A stretch of 64,000 nt of DNA from Lethocerus indicus (lineage: Eukaryota > Arthropoda > Insecta > Hemiptera > Belostomatidae): NCBI GenBank assembly GCA_019843655.1, contig JACDQD010000007.1, positions 21,470,365 to 21,534,364 of the forward strand. Reading direction: 5' to 3'. Position 1 is the first letter of the stretch, and each line of letters opens with the position of its first letter. The notes under the pieces were generated by a model that was not told where the DNA came from, searched no databases, and was given only the letters and a program-made list of their open reading frames with translations. Below, one piece after another: positions 1 to 10,493 of the stretch. Made by a program: the position numbers and the translations under genes.

Positions 1-137
1 GACAGTGCAGTGAGGATGCCCGAAAAACATCCAAAGTACCAAAAGTAACCAACCGCTACTGAACATGGCGAGCAGCCGAAACCGGTCTAGCTAAAGACCA
101 AATCGGCGAGAGGAGACAGAAATACAAAAAAATCTAA
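1..137 (+). repeat. Partial copy of foldback repeat arm
   Basis: This stretch matches, in the same orientation, the right arm of the foldback element at 4120-4512: shared blocks include GTGAGGATNCCCGAAAAA, CCGCTACTGAA, GCAGCCGAAACCGGTCTAG and GAGAGGAGACAGAAA. It is cut by the window edge, so its partner arm, if any, lies outside. It carries several substitutions relative to the 4.3 kb arms, for example CTGAACA where they have CTGAAGA. It is therefore an older or independent copy of the same dispersed repeat family. Confidence 0.8.
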
Positions 138-1056
138 GGAATGAAGCCCATTATTTCAGCTTAATTTGTTTTGAATTATTACAGCAAATGATCAGCTCAG
201 GGTGTTTCCCGGACAGGGGGATTCCTTTCTGACGAAGACCACTCAACGGCCCCCTGCAATTATTTCCCAGCCGGAAACTGGCGGCCGCAATTCAGTAATA
301 CGCCTAAATGAAATTCAGAAAAACCTCATCCGTTTCTAATTAGGATACCCAGGGGAAAACATTGAAATTACATTGCCCGAAAATATAGGAATAATTTTGT
401 TATGGCAAAGTATTCCTTGCCTTGCCCAGTAACAGGGTTTCTGCAACAAGGGGATTTTTGATCGGAAATCATCATTTTACTTTTTTCTCTATTCAAATAT
501 TAGAAGTTTTCATAAGGTGGAGTTTCTTCGAATGCATCATTTGATTGTGTAACAATTTCATTCAACAATTACATCGTGGAACACATCGCAGTAATATAGG
601 TAACGCTTTTAAAACTAATAACGCTCTGTACCTAATATAGTCATTTTGATGTTTCCTTTCCTCATTGTTCATGAGGAAAATGCGTATTTTCATTTATAAG
701 CCTGTTCCATAAATGTATTCCCGTCGTTGACCAACAACAAAAAATGTAGTTCTATGAAATATTAATTGGACTGAAGCTTACAGACATTTTATACTTAAAG
801 TTATCTCAATATAAGCAGCCTGTACACGTAGAATATTAAAAAAGAACTCAGTTTACCCATTACTGTCTACTATCTGGAGGAAAATACGACCATCGTGTTC
901 AACATTTCCTCGGAAATCCCCAAGTTTTCCAAAAGCTACCCCCGCTCGAAACAATTGAGAGAGGACGTCGATAGTAATCTGAAGGCGGTAATTTCAGCCG
1001 GACCAAGCCGGGTGGGGGAATAGACACGAGAAAAATTAAGCCTGAGAGAGAAAGAC

Positions 1057-1060
<4 letters not shown>
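138..1060. other. Non-coding upstream region, no gene seen
   Basis: No credible coding region was seen on either strand. The stretch lies upstream of the secreted Gly/Ser-rich gene and may contain distal regulatory DNA. The long minus-strand frame over 899-1279 is only a translation of the (GA)n array. Confidence 0.5.

Positions 1061-1133
<73 letters not shown>
1061..1133. repeat. (GA)n microsatellite, about 36 copies
   Basis: An almost uninterrupted AG/GA dinucleotide run. It lies about 80-155 bp upstream of a TATA box (1216) that serves the gene starting at 1282. Runs of GAGAG are the binding site of GAGA factor/Trl in insects, so a promoter role is possible; that role is inferred only from position. 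Confidence 0.95.
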
Positions 1134-1136
<3 letters not shown>

Positions 1137-1215
1137 GAATGGGGATAGGAGGACAGGAGAAGAGCGATGGCGAGAACGAGAGGGAGGGAGGGAGATCCCT
1201 CCGGAGACGGTTCCC

Positions 1216-1223
1216 TATATATG
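1216..1223 (+). promoter_or_regulatory. Probable TATA box
   Basis: TATATATG lies 66 bp upstream of the start codon at 1282, placing transcription initiation near 1246 and giving a short 5' UTR. The neighbouring secreted-peptide genes also have TATA-type promoters. Confidence 0.55.
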
Positions 1224-1281
1224 CCGAGTGTTCGTTTCAATGGGCCATCATAAACAGCGTACTCAGGGCAGGACATCAATC

Positions 1282-2213
1282 ATGGCTTTCGGTTTTCGTT
1301 CAGCCGCTAGACTCTTAGTCTACCTCGTACTCCTGGTGGTTGTCGCCTCTTCGGCCGACACCAGACCTCATGATCTTGGACAAGGTGAGCAATCCCTGTA
1401 GAATTTTCCAATGCTTTCCATTATAACGGTTAATTATTTTTCAAACATTTTCTACAATATCACTGTTGTTCTATTTTATGCTTTTTTCTTATTGGCAATT
1501 TTAGAACATAAAGTGTCATTCTGATATCACATTGGTGTGCTAACGTTACTGTGTGTAGTTTTACGGAACTTAATTGCAAGCATAGTATCAGAATTTGGTA
1601 TAAAAGCTTGAGAATTTAACTTATTATTTCCTCGATTTTTTTTCCAGTAAATCGGTGTTAATAAGCCGCTATACTAAGCGATTGAATATAAATAAAATTC
1701 CCTTGAAGCGAATAATAATAAAATTAATCGGTAAATAAACTGGCTTTAAAGTCTTAAATATAGTCATTTCATGTGACAGGTAAGTGTGCGTTTATGAGGT
1801 ACCGCACTTGGATATACCAATAATTATTGGATATTTCAACAGTAAGAGAGACGAGAGAAGCTAGTCCACACTGGGGAGGCGGTCCCGGTTGGAGGCGGCG
1901 CTACGGGTACGGGGGCGGCCCAGGATATTACCCTAGGGTTGGGTGGGGAGGCCACAGGGGGGGCGGCCTTTACGGGGCCAGGTACGGCTACCCGGGAGGC
2001 GGCGGCTACGGGTGGTACCCGGGCGGCCACAGGTACGGCGGCGGCGGACACAGGTACGGGGGCGGCGGCCACAGGGGCGGTAACTCGTTCTCCAACAGCC
2101 AGTCGAGCAGTCAGAGCTTTAGCGTCAACGGTCCTCTCGGTAGTTTCTCCGCTTCGTCTAGTTCGGCGAGCAGTTCAGCCGGGGGCGGCGGCGGCGGTTA
2201 CTACAGGGGATGA
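1282..2213 (+). CDS. Secreted glycine/serine-rich protein
   Basis: Two exons, 1282-1384 and 1843-2213, joined by a phase-1 GT-AG intron, give 157 residues. Residues 1-25 are a clear signal peptide (basic start MAFGFRSAAR, then LLVYLVLLVVV and a small-residue cleavage region ASSAD). The mature part is low complexity: Gly/Tyr/Arg/His repeats including three GGHRYGGG-like units, then a Ser/Asn/Gln-rich stretch (NSFSNSQSSSQSFS), a second Ser/Ala block and a Gly-rich tail GGGGGGYYRG. Exon 2 is strongly GC-rich compared with its surroundings. The product should be extracellular; a structural (cuticle, silk or secretion) or antimicrobial role is possible, but no family is recognised. The ATG was chosen because it begins the signal peptide 66 bp below a TATA box. 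It shares its two-exon, phase-1 layout with the two peptide genes at 4.6-6.4 kb. Confidence 0.82.
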
Positions 2214-3218
2214 ATGCAAGTATTGAACTTTTCCAGGAAATTTTTATTATTTTCTAGCTCACAATTGGACGGCCTTCTTTCATGGAATGACGAATTAATA
2301 CACTTCTATGACGTGTCACTTTGTATGTACTTCAATTTTAACAATTTAAGATAAATGGGCAAAAATTACTGGGATCAAAATTTTAATGACACTATCTTCC
2401 GATGGGATCGTGTAATACTGTGGGAAGAATCTCGGTTAGCGAGGGTTGACCCCCTGAAATGAAGTAGGCTGAATAGAAAAAAGTAACACTAACAACAAAA
2501 CGTTAAATCTCCCAGATCTGTCCTCGTCTACCGAATTAATTTTGTCACAGCAGAAAATTAATTACAGCAGAGAATTAATGCATGTTGTCATGAAACCAAT
2601 ACCATTGGCGTTGTAGAAAAATATTTCAAGACCACGTCTGAGAGCGATGAAAATCCCAAGGCAATCCGCAGTTCCGGTCCTGTGGAGCGAAAAATAAGTA
2701 TTTGTGTTCTTGCAATTAACAGTGGGGTCATTTAGACCACACTCGGGGGCGACTAATTACCCTTATTCTTCTCAGATGAAAGACCCGGAGCTTGAAACGT
2801 CGATATCCCAGATTTTAGTTAATTTCTCGACATTTATGTAACCTACCAAATCTCTGTACGAGTAGAACTTGAAGCAAATAAGGTAAATAATATTTTATAA
2901 AATCGTTTATAACTGATTTTCTTTTTTTAAAAATATCCATCTTGATGTATTATGGTTCTTTGCAAATAACTGCATTTACCATTATTTATCTGTCTCCACT
3001 TATACTAGACCGAACCCTCGCGGACCACCTAACATGTATCTTAAATTATTCCTTGTGTTTATTTGTCTTGTATTTGACTTATAACAAGTAGTTGTGTTTG
3101 TTGATATACTTAAAATCGGGAATAAGTACGAAGAACATAGGAGTATAGAAAAAGGACATTAGAGGAGTATTAGACAAATTAATTAAGAATTTATAGCACT
3201 GACACGTTAAGTTTTTTC
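2214..3218. other. Intergenic, no gene seen
   Basis: This is the 3' flank of the Gly/Ser-rich gene. No AATAAA close to the stop, no conserved coding exon and no structural RNA was recognised. Confidence 0.45.
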
Positions 3219-3361
<143 letters not shown>

Positions 3362-4119
3362 GAGTTCTTATGCACTGTTTAGTATAAAAGCTATTAATAA
3401 TAAATATACATAACAAAGAAGTAGAACGAAAGTTAATTCTTTCCAATGTATTCCGAAATTAAATTACAAACTTGAATTACTTTACAGGTGAAAACATTTT
3501 TCTACGGTAACGGACAGCACGATTCAAAACAATTAAGTCATCAGTCATCACTGAATCACTCCTTCCATCACAACCTTATCGACGGCATCGAATATATTTT
3601 GCAATTAAGAAAAGAATTTGTAATAAAATTATTTATTTTTAAAACTGCATTTATCGTTCAATGCTCCAGAGACCTGTAACTTCGATGAATGATTAACCCT
3701 TACGAGTTCGTTGGCGTAATCAATTATAATTGCGCTCGGTGAAGCATTACGACATTATTCGGCTGTGCTCTTCTTGTTATTCAGTGGACCAACTTTATAC
3801 CAGATCTGATTCTAATCAATACACTTGATTAAAACATACACTTGGCGTTTTGGTTCAAGCGTCACAAGATCGTAATATTAGCGCTATCATACAGATTGTA
3901 AGGGAATCATTTTTACAAAATAATATTGTCATTCCTGAATACGTTTTTATTATAGTTACACAAATTTTCAGGGTTAAAGCGCAATATATTATGCGACAGA
4001 CTTCTCAAAGTTATTGTTTTCATTTTCCCCTCATAAATGAAGTTCCTGTGACCATTTATTAATAATGGTTGAATTTGATATTTATATGATTTAATTGTCA
4101 TAAAAATAGTCGTTTGTGT
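3362..4119. other. Intergenic, no gene seen
   Basis: Two short open frames (3488-3679 and 3850-4062, plus strand) have no recognisable domain, no signal peptide and AT-driven composition. I do not support them as genes. Confidence 0.4.
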
Positions 4120-4512
4120 CGTAGATTTTCTGTCTCCTCTTGCTGGTTTGGTCTTTTGCTAGACCGGTTTCGGCTGCTCGCCATCTTCAGTAGCGGTGTT
4201 AGTCACTATTGGCACTTCGGATGTTTTTCGGGCATCCTCACTGCACTGTCACTTGTACTGTGGTTGTTGTCAGTTTGTCGTATGTCAAACACGGCAACAA
4301 GACAAACAACATCCCCCCAAAAAACACACGTATATATACATACGGCAAACTGACAACCACCACAGTACAAGTGACAGTGACAGTGCCGTGAGGATACCCG
4401 AAAAAAAAGTGCTAATAGTGACTAACACCGCTACTGAAGATGGCAAGCAGCCGAAACCGGTCTAGCAAAAGACCAAACCAGCGAGAGGAGACAGAAACAC
4501 AAAAAATCTACG
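4120..4512. mobile_element. Foldback (long inverted-repeat) element
   Basis: Arms at about 4120-4285 and 4338-4512 are inverted copies of each other, with clear matches along roughly 165-175 bp and only scattered differences. They flank a spacer of about 52 bp, so the single strand can fold into one long hairpin. A further arm copy sits at 1-137. There is no coding capacity, so this is a non-autonomous element or a solo terminal structure. Each arm carries, reading outward, CTGAAGA, a GGC...GCC mini-stem and GAAAC, spaced like a hammerhead ribozyme core; Penelope-like elements are known to carry such motifs in their terminal repeats. The class is uncertain: a Penelope-type terminal repeat or a foldback MITE would both fit. 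It lies about 140 bp beyond the 3' end of the His-rich peptide gene. Confidence 0.75.
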
Positions 4513-4603
4513 GTATTCCAACCCCTCGCAGACGACAAAACAGGTATGTTAAACTAGCCGTTTGTGTCTTATCTCTCACGCCAGAAGCATGGGCGTTTGA
4601 TTT

Positions 4604-4609
4604 TTTATT
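4604..4609 (-). terminator. Polyadenylation signal AATAAA (minus strand)
   Basis: AATAAA read on the minus strand lies 43 bp beyond the stop codon of the His-rich peptide gene, giving that gene a very short 3' UTR that ends before the foldback element. Confidence 0.6.
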
Positions 4610-4651
4610 TAGTATATCGTGTACATTGGAACATATTAGACTCGAGACCCG

Positions 4652-5488
4652 TCATCGACCGTAGTGATGATGATGATCGTAGAAATCGTCGCCGTGGTGG
4701 TGATGGTGATGATCGTAGCCGTGGTGATAGGGGTGGTAAAAATCGCCGTGGTGATGGTGGTGGTGGTGGCTCAAACCACCATGGTGGTGATCGAAAACGT
4801 CATGACGGCCCTCTAAACAGTCTGGAAGGAGATTCAGAAGCATTAGTTATCTGCTCTGTAATTAGTGCCCTAGAAACATGGCTTAAGTCACAAAATCCCG
4901 GTTCCTGAAGTTCCACTCCCGCCTTTCTCCTCATCCTAATCCACTCGTTCAGTCCCATTCCTCTTTTACTCATCCATTATCCCCCCCCCCCGCGTCGGCT
5001 TAAACGCCGCTAGCCTAGAGATCTTCTTAGCCCTTAGACCATAATTGTTCTTGTGTCAAAAGTGCCATCGGTGGTTTCTTTTATCACGACATATATGTGA
5101 AAAAAAATACATACAGCATTCGTACTTATAACATTCAATGTTGATTGTACAAAATAAAAAAAGGTTAAAAAAAATAAATAGAAACATGGCTTATAAATAC
5201 CGTAACCCAGTGCATATATAATATCATTGAACTTAACAATTTCAAGTACAAAGCTTGACAAACACAAAAGTGTAAAATCAGTATGACTAGCCCGTATATC
5301 GGGCTCGATATTTCGGCTTCATATTTCGCTTATTTCAAGATATTTTGTTTAAAAAACATCCATTTTCTGAATTCAATCACACACGTGTAGTTGCTTTGTG
5401 TTACTTGATAAATAGAATATTTCTCACCTGCAACCAACGCGAAAGCAGCCGAAGCCAAAATTAAAAGTAGCACTCGATTTGACCGCAT
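4652..5488 (-). CDS. Secreted histidine-rich peptide
   Basis: Minus-strand gene with CDS exons 5488-5428 and 4821-4652, phase-1 intron, 76 residues. Exon 1 (61 bp) encodes a signal peptide, MRSNRVLLLILASAAFALVA. The acceptor CTCCTTCCAG at 4822 restores the frame and starts the mature part DCLEGRHDVFD. About 24 of the 56 residues encoded by exon 2 are His, in clusters of 3, 7, 6 and 4, separated by acidic/aromatic spacers of the form GDFY, GYD and GDDFYD, ending HYGR. The composition suggests metal (Zn/Cu) binding or an antimicrobial or pH-dependent role; this is inference from composition only. The gene is divergent from the Gly-His-rich gene at 5775, whose exon 1 is also exactly 61 bp. No known family is recognised. 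Confidence 0.8.
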
Positions 5489-5556
5489 GAGGACTGGAGA
5501 GAAGAATTTCTACCGCGCTGAAGAGCCAGCCAGTCTTTGACACCAACCGGACGGTG

Positions 5557-5567
5557 AATTTAAATAC
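5557..5567 (-). promoter_or_regulatory. TATA-like element of the His-rich gene
   Basis: Minus-strand GGTATTTAAAT lies about 75 bp upstream of the ATG at 5488, in the 286-bp gap shared with the divergent gene at 5775. The sequence fits a TATA box; transcription would begin near 5530. Confidence 0.5.
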
Positions 5568-5693
5568 CAGCCAATCCTATCTGGTACTAAGCGTCAGTTA
5601 TCAGGAGATGGGTCGTTAGTGCCAGATCCTTAGCGCTAATGTGGTTTGAACGGTATTAAGTTGTTTACCACAGCAGCCGTGGCGATTGTGAGG

Positions 5694-5701
5694 TATATAA
5701 A
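5694..5701 (+). promoter_or_regulatory. TATA box of the Gly-His-rich gene
   Basis: TATATAAA is followed 32 bp downstream by a TCACT initiator-like sequence (5725-5729), the arthropod Inr spacing. The ATG follows at 5775, giving a 5' UTR of about 50 nt. Confidence 0.7.
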
Positions 5702-5774
5702 GACGAAGGTGGCCGTCCTCCCATCACTCGAACTAGTCTGAACCTGTAAGAAACGAAATTGCTGATAACCAACC

Positions 5775-6443
5775 ATGAAAATCAAACTGATGATTTCATT
5801 CGTTTTGGCATTTTGTTTTCTCTCCTTGGTGCTAGGTATTGAACGTTTTCTGTATTTGATTATTTTATAACCGTATATTTTCACCGATTCTGTTTGCCAA
5901 TTTATTTGTTTACAAAAAAGCTACCAACTAAGCTCAGATTCAATGTTTTTCTTTTAAATTCTTTCACTTTGGCAATAAACTCCACCAACCGTTGTTTTAA
6001 TTAGTTTGTTACTGTATCTTATAAATGTCTTTCTGACTTTATTGAACGTCTGAAAATGTATTATTAACGCAGGTACACTTCTGGTGGCTCATAGATCACT
6101 CTTGTTTAATAATTAATTACTTCGATGTATAAAAATAAATTCACTCACCCGAATAAAGTCAGAATAATAACATGTGAAAATATCGAACATAATAATAAGT
6201 TAGTAATTTCATACTGTCTTGTTTGCGTTATGTAAATTGACTTTAAACTAAGTATTTAAATCGATTTCAGGTAGGGGTAGTGCGGAGGGAATCAACAACG
6301 GAAGAGAAGGGAGGAGCGACGGAGGTCACGGTGGACGACGTGGAGGAGGCGGTTACCATGGAGGCGGAGGTCACCACGGGGGCCACCACGGGGGCCACCA
6401 CGGGGGACACCATGGGGGACACCATGGGGGACACCATGGTTGA
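5775..6443 (+). CDS. Secreted glycine-histidine-rich peptide (GGHH repeats)
   Basis: Two exons, 5775-5835 and 6271-6443, phase-1 intron, 77 residues. Exon 1 is a signal peptide (MKIKLMISFVLAFCFLSLVL, then G). Exon 2 in the spliced frame reads GRGSAEGINNGREGRSDG, then Gly/Arg/His-rich sequence, and ends in six consecutive GGHH units (codons alternate GGG/GGC/GGA and CAC/CAT) before TGA at 6441. A longer open frame over the same bases reads as acidic Thr-rich sequence and is a shadow. The mature peptide is basic and Gly/His-rich; such peptides in arthropods are often antimicrobial or cuticle/venom components and can bind metal ions. The specific role is unknown. The gene is paired head to head with the His-rich gene, with matching exon-1 length and intron phase. 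Confidence 0.83.
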
Positions 6444-6507
6444 ACAAGACCAAAATAAGTGAGGGACGAGTCAGATCTTGATGAATTAGGACAATAATGT
6501 TGTTTTC

Positions 6508-6513
6508 AATAAA
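6508..6513 (+). terminator. Polyadenylation signal AATAAA
   Basis: AATAAA lies 64 bp after the stop of the Gly-His-rich gene, the usual place for a short 3' UTR. Confidence 0.65.
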
Positions 6514-8202
6514 CGTTACTGATAATAATAACTTCTATAATACTTTAATTTTGACTCTCTCCAATTCACCAGCGCATTTGTCCCTATAGCCATAAATGTT
6601 GATTGCACATTAAATAAAACTTTTTTAAAAATTGACCACAAATACATCTTTAACATACACTCTCCCCACTCCGGTGTCTCGCGGTATGTAAATTACACTG
6701 CTAAAAACGTGATGTTAAATTGACCATTGTCCATACTTATCGTCGTTTAATCTGTACTTTCAGCGGAGTAAAATATCTTGTTTACAACTTACATGTGCAT
6801 GGGTGTTTAAATAAAGGACTGTTTTGCGGTAAACGTACTAAACTTCTTATTATTAATTTATTAATCATTTAAGGGACTCTTGCTACATATTAAATTGCAG
6901 CGGATAAAGGAGGCTTCTCTAACTATTGATACATCATTACGTTGTGATCATTTGTTATATTGTGATACATTTTCGCAAACCGTTGGTTATAAAATGTGGT
7001 ATCGCCTATGAAGTACCACTGGCCCTTGCTACAATAGTATTTTTCTGTTTGTTTACCATAATAGTAAACAGTGGAAACCAAAAAAGCGAGACGAAGGAAT
7101 TCAACGAACGTGTGATAATGCCTTCATTCTAATAAGCTTCGGGTAGAGTTTTGAGTATATGATGTTTAAAAAGATGAATATATTTTAGTTATGAGTATAA
7201 ATACATATACTTATATAGATAGGAGGAGAGGATCATACTAGACATTACGTGTACCAAGTTACGAGTACACGTCCCTCCTCTTGTAAGATATTGTAGGAAA
7301 AATTATCGGGCACAATGTTTAAAGTAAAATTTAGATTCCTTCAGTTATATCGCCGAGATTTATTTTTTCTACGACAGTCTATTTTGACAGGTGACAAAGG
7401 AAAGGTAATTTTATTTTAAGTTAGTTAATTACAGTTATAAGTATATATATCTAGTACTATCCACCAGAGACGTATATTTTATGTTTTTATGTCCACTGAG
7501 TTAACAGTGGAAAACAATATTTGAGATCAAAATATTTATCTTACCATGTTGAACATGGCTTAGGTGAGTGAAGGACACCACTTTTATTTCCCTCTGTGTA
7601 GGAAGTGGGAACACTATACAATAAGGGGAATATTAAAATCCAAAGGAGACTAATGGCAGTATTTTCATCACAAACTAATTGCATTCAAATAGTTATTTAA
7701 AAAATACACAGCACTCTTGAATTAATATGGTTATTACTACTGTCGTAGAGATGTTACTATCAAATAAATCCTACCGAAGTTATAATAAAAAAATTATCCT
7801 TTTTTACTCCACGGTGATGCTCGATGGACAGTCCTGGAAAAGACTTGACCAACTAGATGATTAGCATGTACGGAATGATTTCGAAGTTCTTAACTACAAA
7901 ATATTATAGTAAACTGTTGCCCACAGAACAATATATTATCCACCAATTCATTTTCCGTTGCTTGAGAACATTGTCAAGGAAACCAGACTATCGCCAGAAC
8001 CAGAAGCCATCGGAGTAACGTTAACTCACCATTAAAATAATAACGTTTTAACTGATACTGCGATTTTCCACTCCGTTTCTCGATACAATTAACGACCTTG
8101 TTGCCTCATTTGTTCTTATTACCCGTCACTTTAGGTGCATTTGCACATCTCCAACACAGATAAGGAAAGGGGAGTAAACACGAACATGAAGGACGGTGAA
8201 GT
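6514..8202. other. Intergenic, no gene seen
   Basis: AT-rich DNA between the peptide pair and the GMC oxidoreductase. A 68-residue open frame at 6926-7132 is hydrophobic in part but matches nothing recognised. A small inverted repeat (ACGTGTAC...GTACACGT, about 7246-7273) is the only structure noted. Confidence 0.4.
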
Positions 8203-8210
8203 TATAAAAG
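8203..8210 (+). promoter_or_regulatory. TATA box of the GMC oxidoreductase gene
   Basis: TATAAAAG is followed about 28 bp downstream by TCATT (8231), a plausible initiator. The start codon is at 8334, giving a 5' UTR of about 100 nt. Confidence 0.65.
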
Positions 8211-8333
8211 AGCAAATTTAAACCTTCCCATCATTTCTTTATTGTACGATACAAAAAACGGACGGTTTTGATACGGATGTAGAAACTTTTTACGTTCCCA
8301 TTTTCGTTTTTCGCGATAAATTTGTTTGTCGCA

Positions 8334-10493
8334 ATGCAGGCTTTAAGTGTAACCACGTTTCTCACTGCACTTCTTGTGGCTATAATTAAATACAATTACC
8401 CTTTAATTGATCCAGAATTGAGAGTTCAGAACCGTGAACCAGACCAGCTGAAGGAAAAATATGATTTCCTAATAATTGGGGCCGGCAGTGCAGGTAATAT
8501 CTTTGCAACCATTTACCGAATTAAAATCCAAATTATTTCACGAAGAATAAATTAAGACAAATTTCGGTTTGAGAAATTTTCCATTAACTAAGTTACTTAT
8601 TTTCCGATTTCGATGCAAAATGAGTACTTACCATTAATAATTTATCGTTTTAATATTCTTCCTGTAATATAACAGTTAGTGCGGATATAAACCTAATGTT
8701 CCAAACTTGACCGAATTGTCACCTGTTGCATTGGTGACAGGTAGTGTTCTGGCCAGTAGGCTTTCGGAGAACCCCAATTGGAATATTCTTCTCCTCGAGG
8801 CCGGCCTAGAGGAAACGTTTCAATCCGAAACTCCAAGAATGGTCTTTAGTCTATGGCACAGCGATGTCGATTGGAAATACACAACGGTGCCGCAAGAAAA
8901 TGCATGCAGAGGTAATTATACATCAATACCAAAATATTGTTTATATACATTAAATACGGATACACTTTTTCACTTATATTAATTCGTTTTGAACTGCTTA
9001 GAATGTTGGATAATTACACGAATAAATAACATTAGTTTTACAAATAAAGCCATGTCTTAAATTAATTTCTCTCAACGCGTGTAGCTAGTGCAGGAGTTTG
9101 CTACTGGCCAAGAGGGAAGATTGTAGGAGGTTCAAGCGCTACCAATACTATGTTTTACACGAGAGGAAACAAAAATGATTATGACAGATGGGCCGCTCTC
9201 GGCAACATTGGCTGGAGCTTCAAAGAAGTGCTCCCTTATTTCTTACTGTCCCAGGACCAAACCAAAACCGAATACGCGACTGATAGTAGGTACCACTCGA
9301 CGGGAGGGTACCTGACAACATCGGACTCACCCTGGCAACCGCAATTGGCCCGTGATTTCGTCGACGGCGGAAAAGACTTAGGGTTCGAAGAAAGGGACAT
9401 CAACGGGGAAAAGCAGACGGGATTCATGATGTTCCACGGAACAGTCAGAAACGGGTCCAAATGTTCGGCGGCGAAAGCATTCTTGCGGCCGGCGAGGGAC
9501 AGGCCCAACCTCCACATGGTTACTGGCGCTTTGGTTACCAAAATTGACATAGATCCTCTGGAATTGAGAACGTCCGGAGTAACGTTCCTCAGAAAGGATA
9601 AGACCTACACCGTGAGAGTAGAGAAAGAAGTAATTCTTTCCGCCGGTACTATCAATTCCCCACAGATCCTTATGCTCTCCGGTGTGGGCCCGGCACAACA
9701 CCTCCGAGATAAAGGAATACCAGTTATCAAGGACCTCCCGGTCGGAGAAGGCCTGCACGATCATATAGCTGTTCTTATGGAGTTCAAAAGCAACCAGTCG
9801 GTGTCGAATTCATTCGGGGTTTATTCCACGAGCGACTCTATAAAGAATTACGTACAAAATGGAACGGGTCCTTTGACCAGTGGGGCGATCGACGCTTTGG
9901 GACTCTTCAGTTCTAAGAACGACAGACTCGATTACCCGGACATAGGTGTACTGCTTCTGGGCGAACCATTAGACGATTCCCAAGGTGACGATATATGGAA
10001 TCTTTTCCCGTTCCTCGTGCGCCCCAAATCTAGAGGAACCTTACGCCTGGCCAGTACCGACCCGCAGGCTATGCCTCTTATGGATCCTCGGTATTTGACC
10101 GATGAGAGTGATAGAACGGCGTTGACGGCGGCAGTTAAATTTGCGATCAATCTGAGTCAAACGCGGGGTATGCGCAAGCATGGGGCGAAGTTCAACGAGA
10201 ATTCTCATAAGGCATGTTCTCACATCAAACCGACCCTTTCGGATAGTTACGTCAGATGTTTGGTGGCCAACTATTCGATGACCTTTTTTCATCCTGTGGG
10301 AACTTGCAGAATGGGTCCTGAGTACGATCGGCGAACGGTTGTCAATTCTAGGCTACAGGTCAAAGGCATTCGCGGCCTCAGGGTAATTGATGGATCAGTA
10401 ATGCCCGAAGTTGTAAACGCTCCAACTAATGCCCCAATAATCATGATAGCGGAGAAAGGAGCACATATTATAAAAAGTTATTGGAAATATTAA
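8334..10493 (+). CDS. GMC oxidoreductase (glucose dehydrogenase-like, FAD)
   Basis: Three exons, 8334-8493, 8741-8911 and 9085-10493 (both introns phase 1), give 579 residues, near the usual 580-630 for insect GMC enzymes. FAD-linked oxidation of alcohols or sugars is the family reaction. Visible landmarks are a hydrophobic N-terminus (residues 5-20; signal peptide or anchor), the FAD dinucleotide-binding motif [10 protein letters not shown] near residue 45-54 (split by intron 1), ILLLEAG further on, GMC signature 1 [12 protein letters not shown] at about 120-131, signature 2 [16 protein letters not shown] near 298, and the C-terminal catalytic segment [10 protein letters not shown] (His about 513) with [13 protein letters not shown] (Asn about 559). 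The ATG at 8334 is used because the open frame upstream begins only with a non-ATG codon. It could be a glucose dehydrogenase, an ecdysone oxidase-like or another GMC clan member; substrate cannot be read from sequence. Confidence 0.93.

Noticed and set aside
899..1279. 126-codon minus-strand frame
   Set aside because: Most of it is Ser-Leu repeats from translating the (GA)n array; no supporting features.
4434..4490. A complete, active hammerhead ribozyme
   Set aside because: The core-like motifs are present, but I could not find a consistent stem I and cleavage position, so only a hammerhead-like resemblance is claimed.
4440..4908. Plus-strand Arg/Asp/Gly-rich frames
   Set aside because: They read the foldback arm and the antisense of the His-rich exon; the minus-strand model has a signal peptide, splice sites, TATA and AATAAA.
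6280..6462. 60-codon frame with acidic Thr-rich product
   Set aside because: Out of frame with the signal-peptide exon; the spliced frame gives GGHH repeats and a proper stop.
6926..7132. 68-codon frame downstream of the peptide pair
   Set aside because: No signal peptide with a proper cleavage region, no splice context, no recognisable family.
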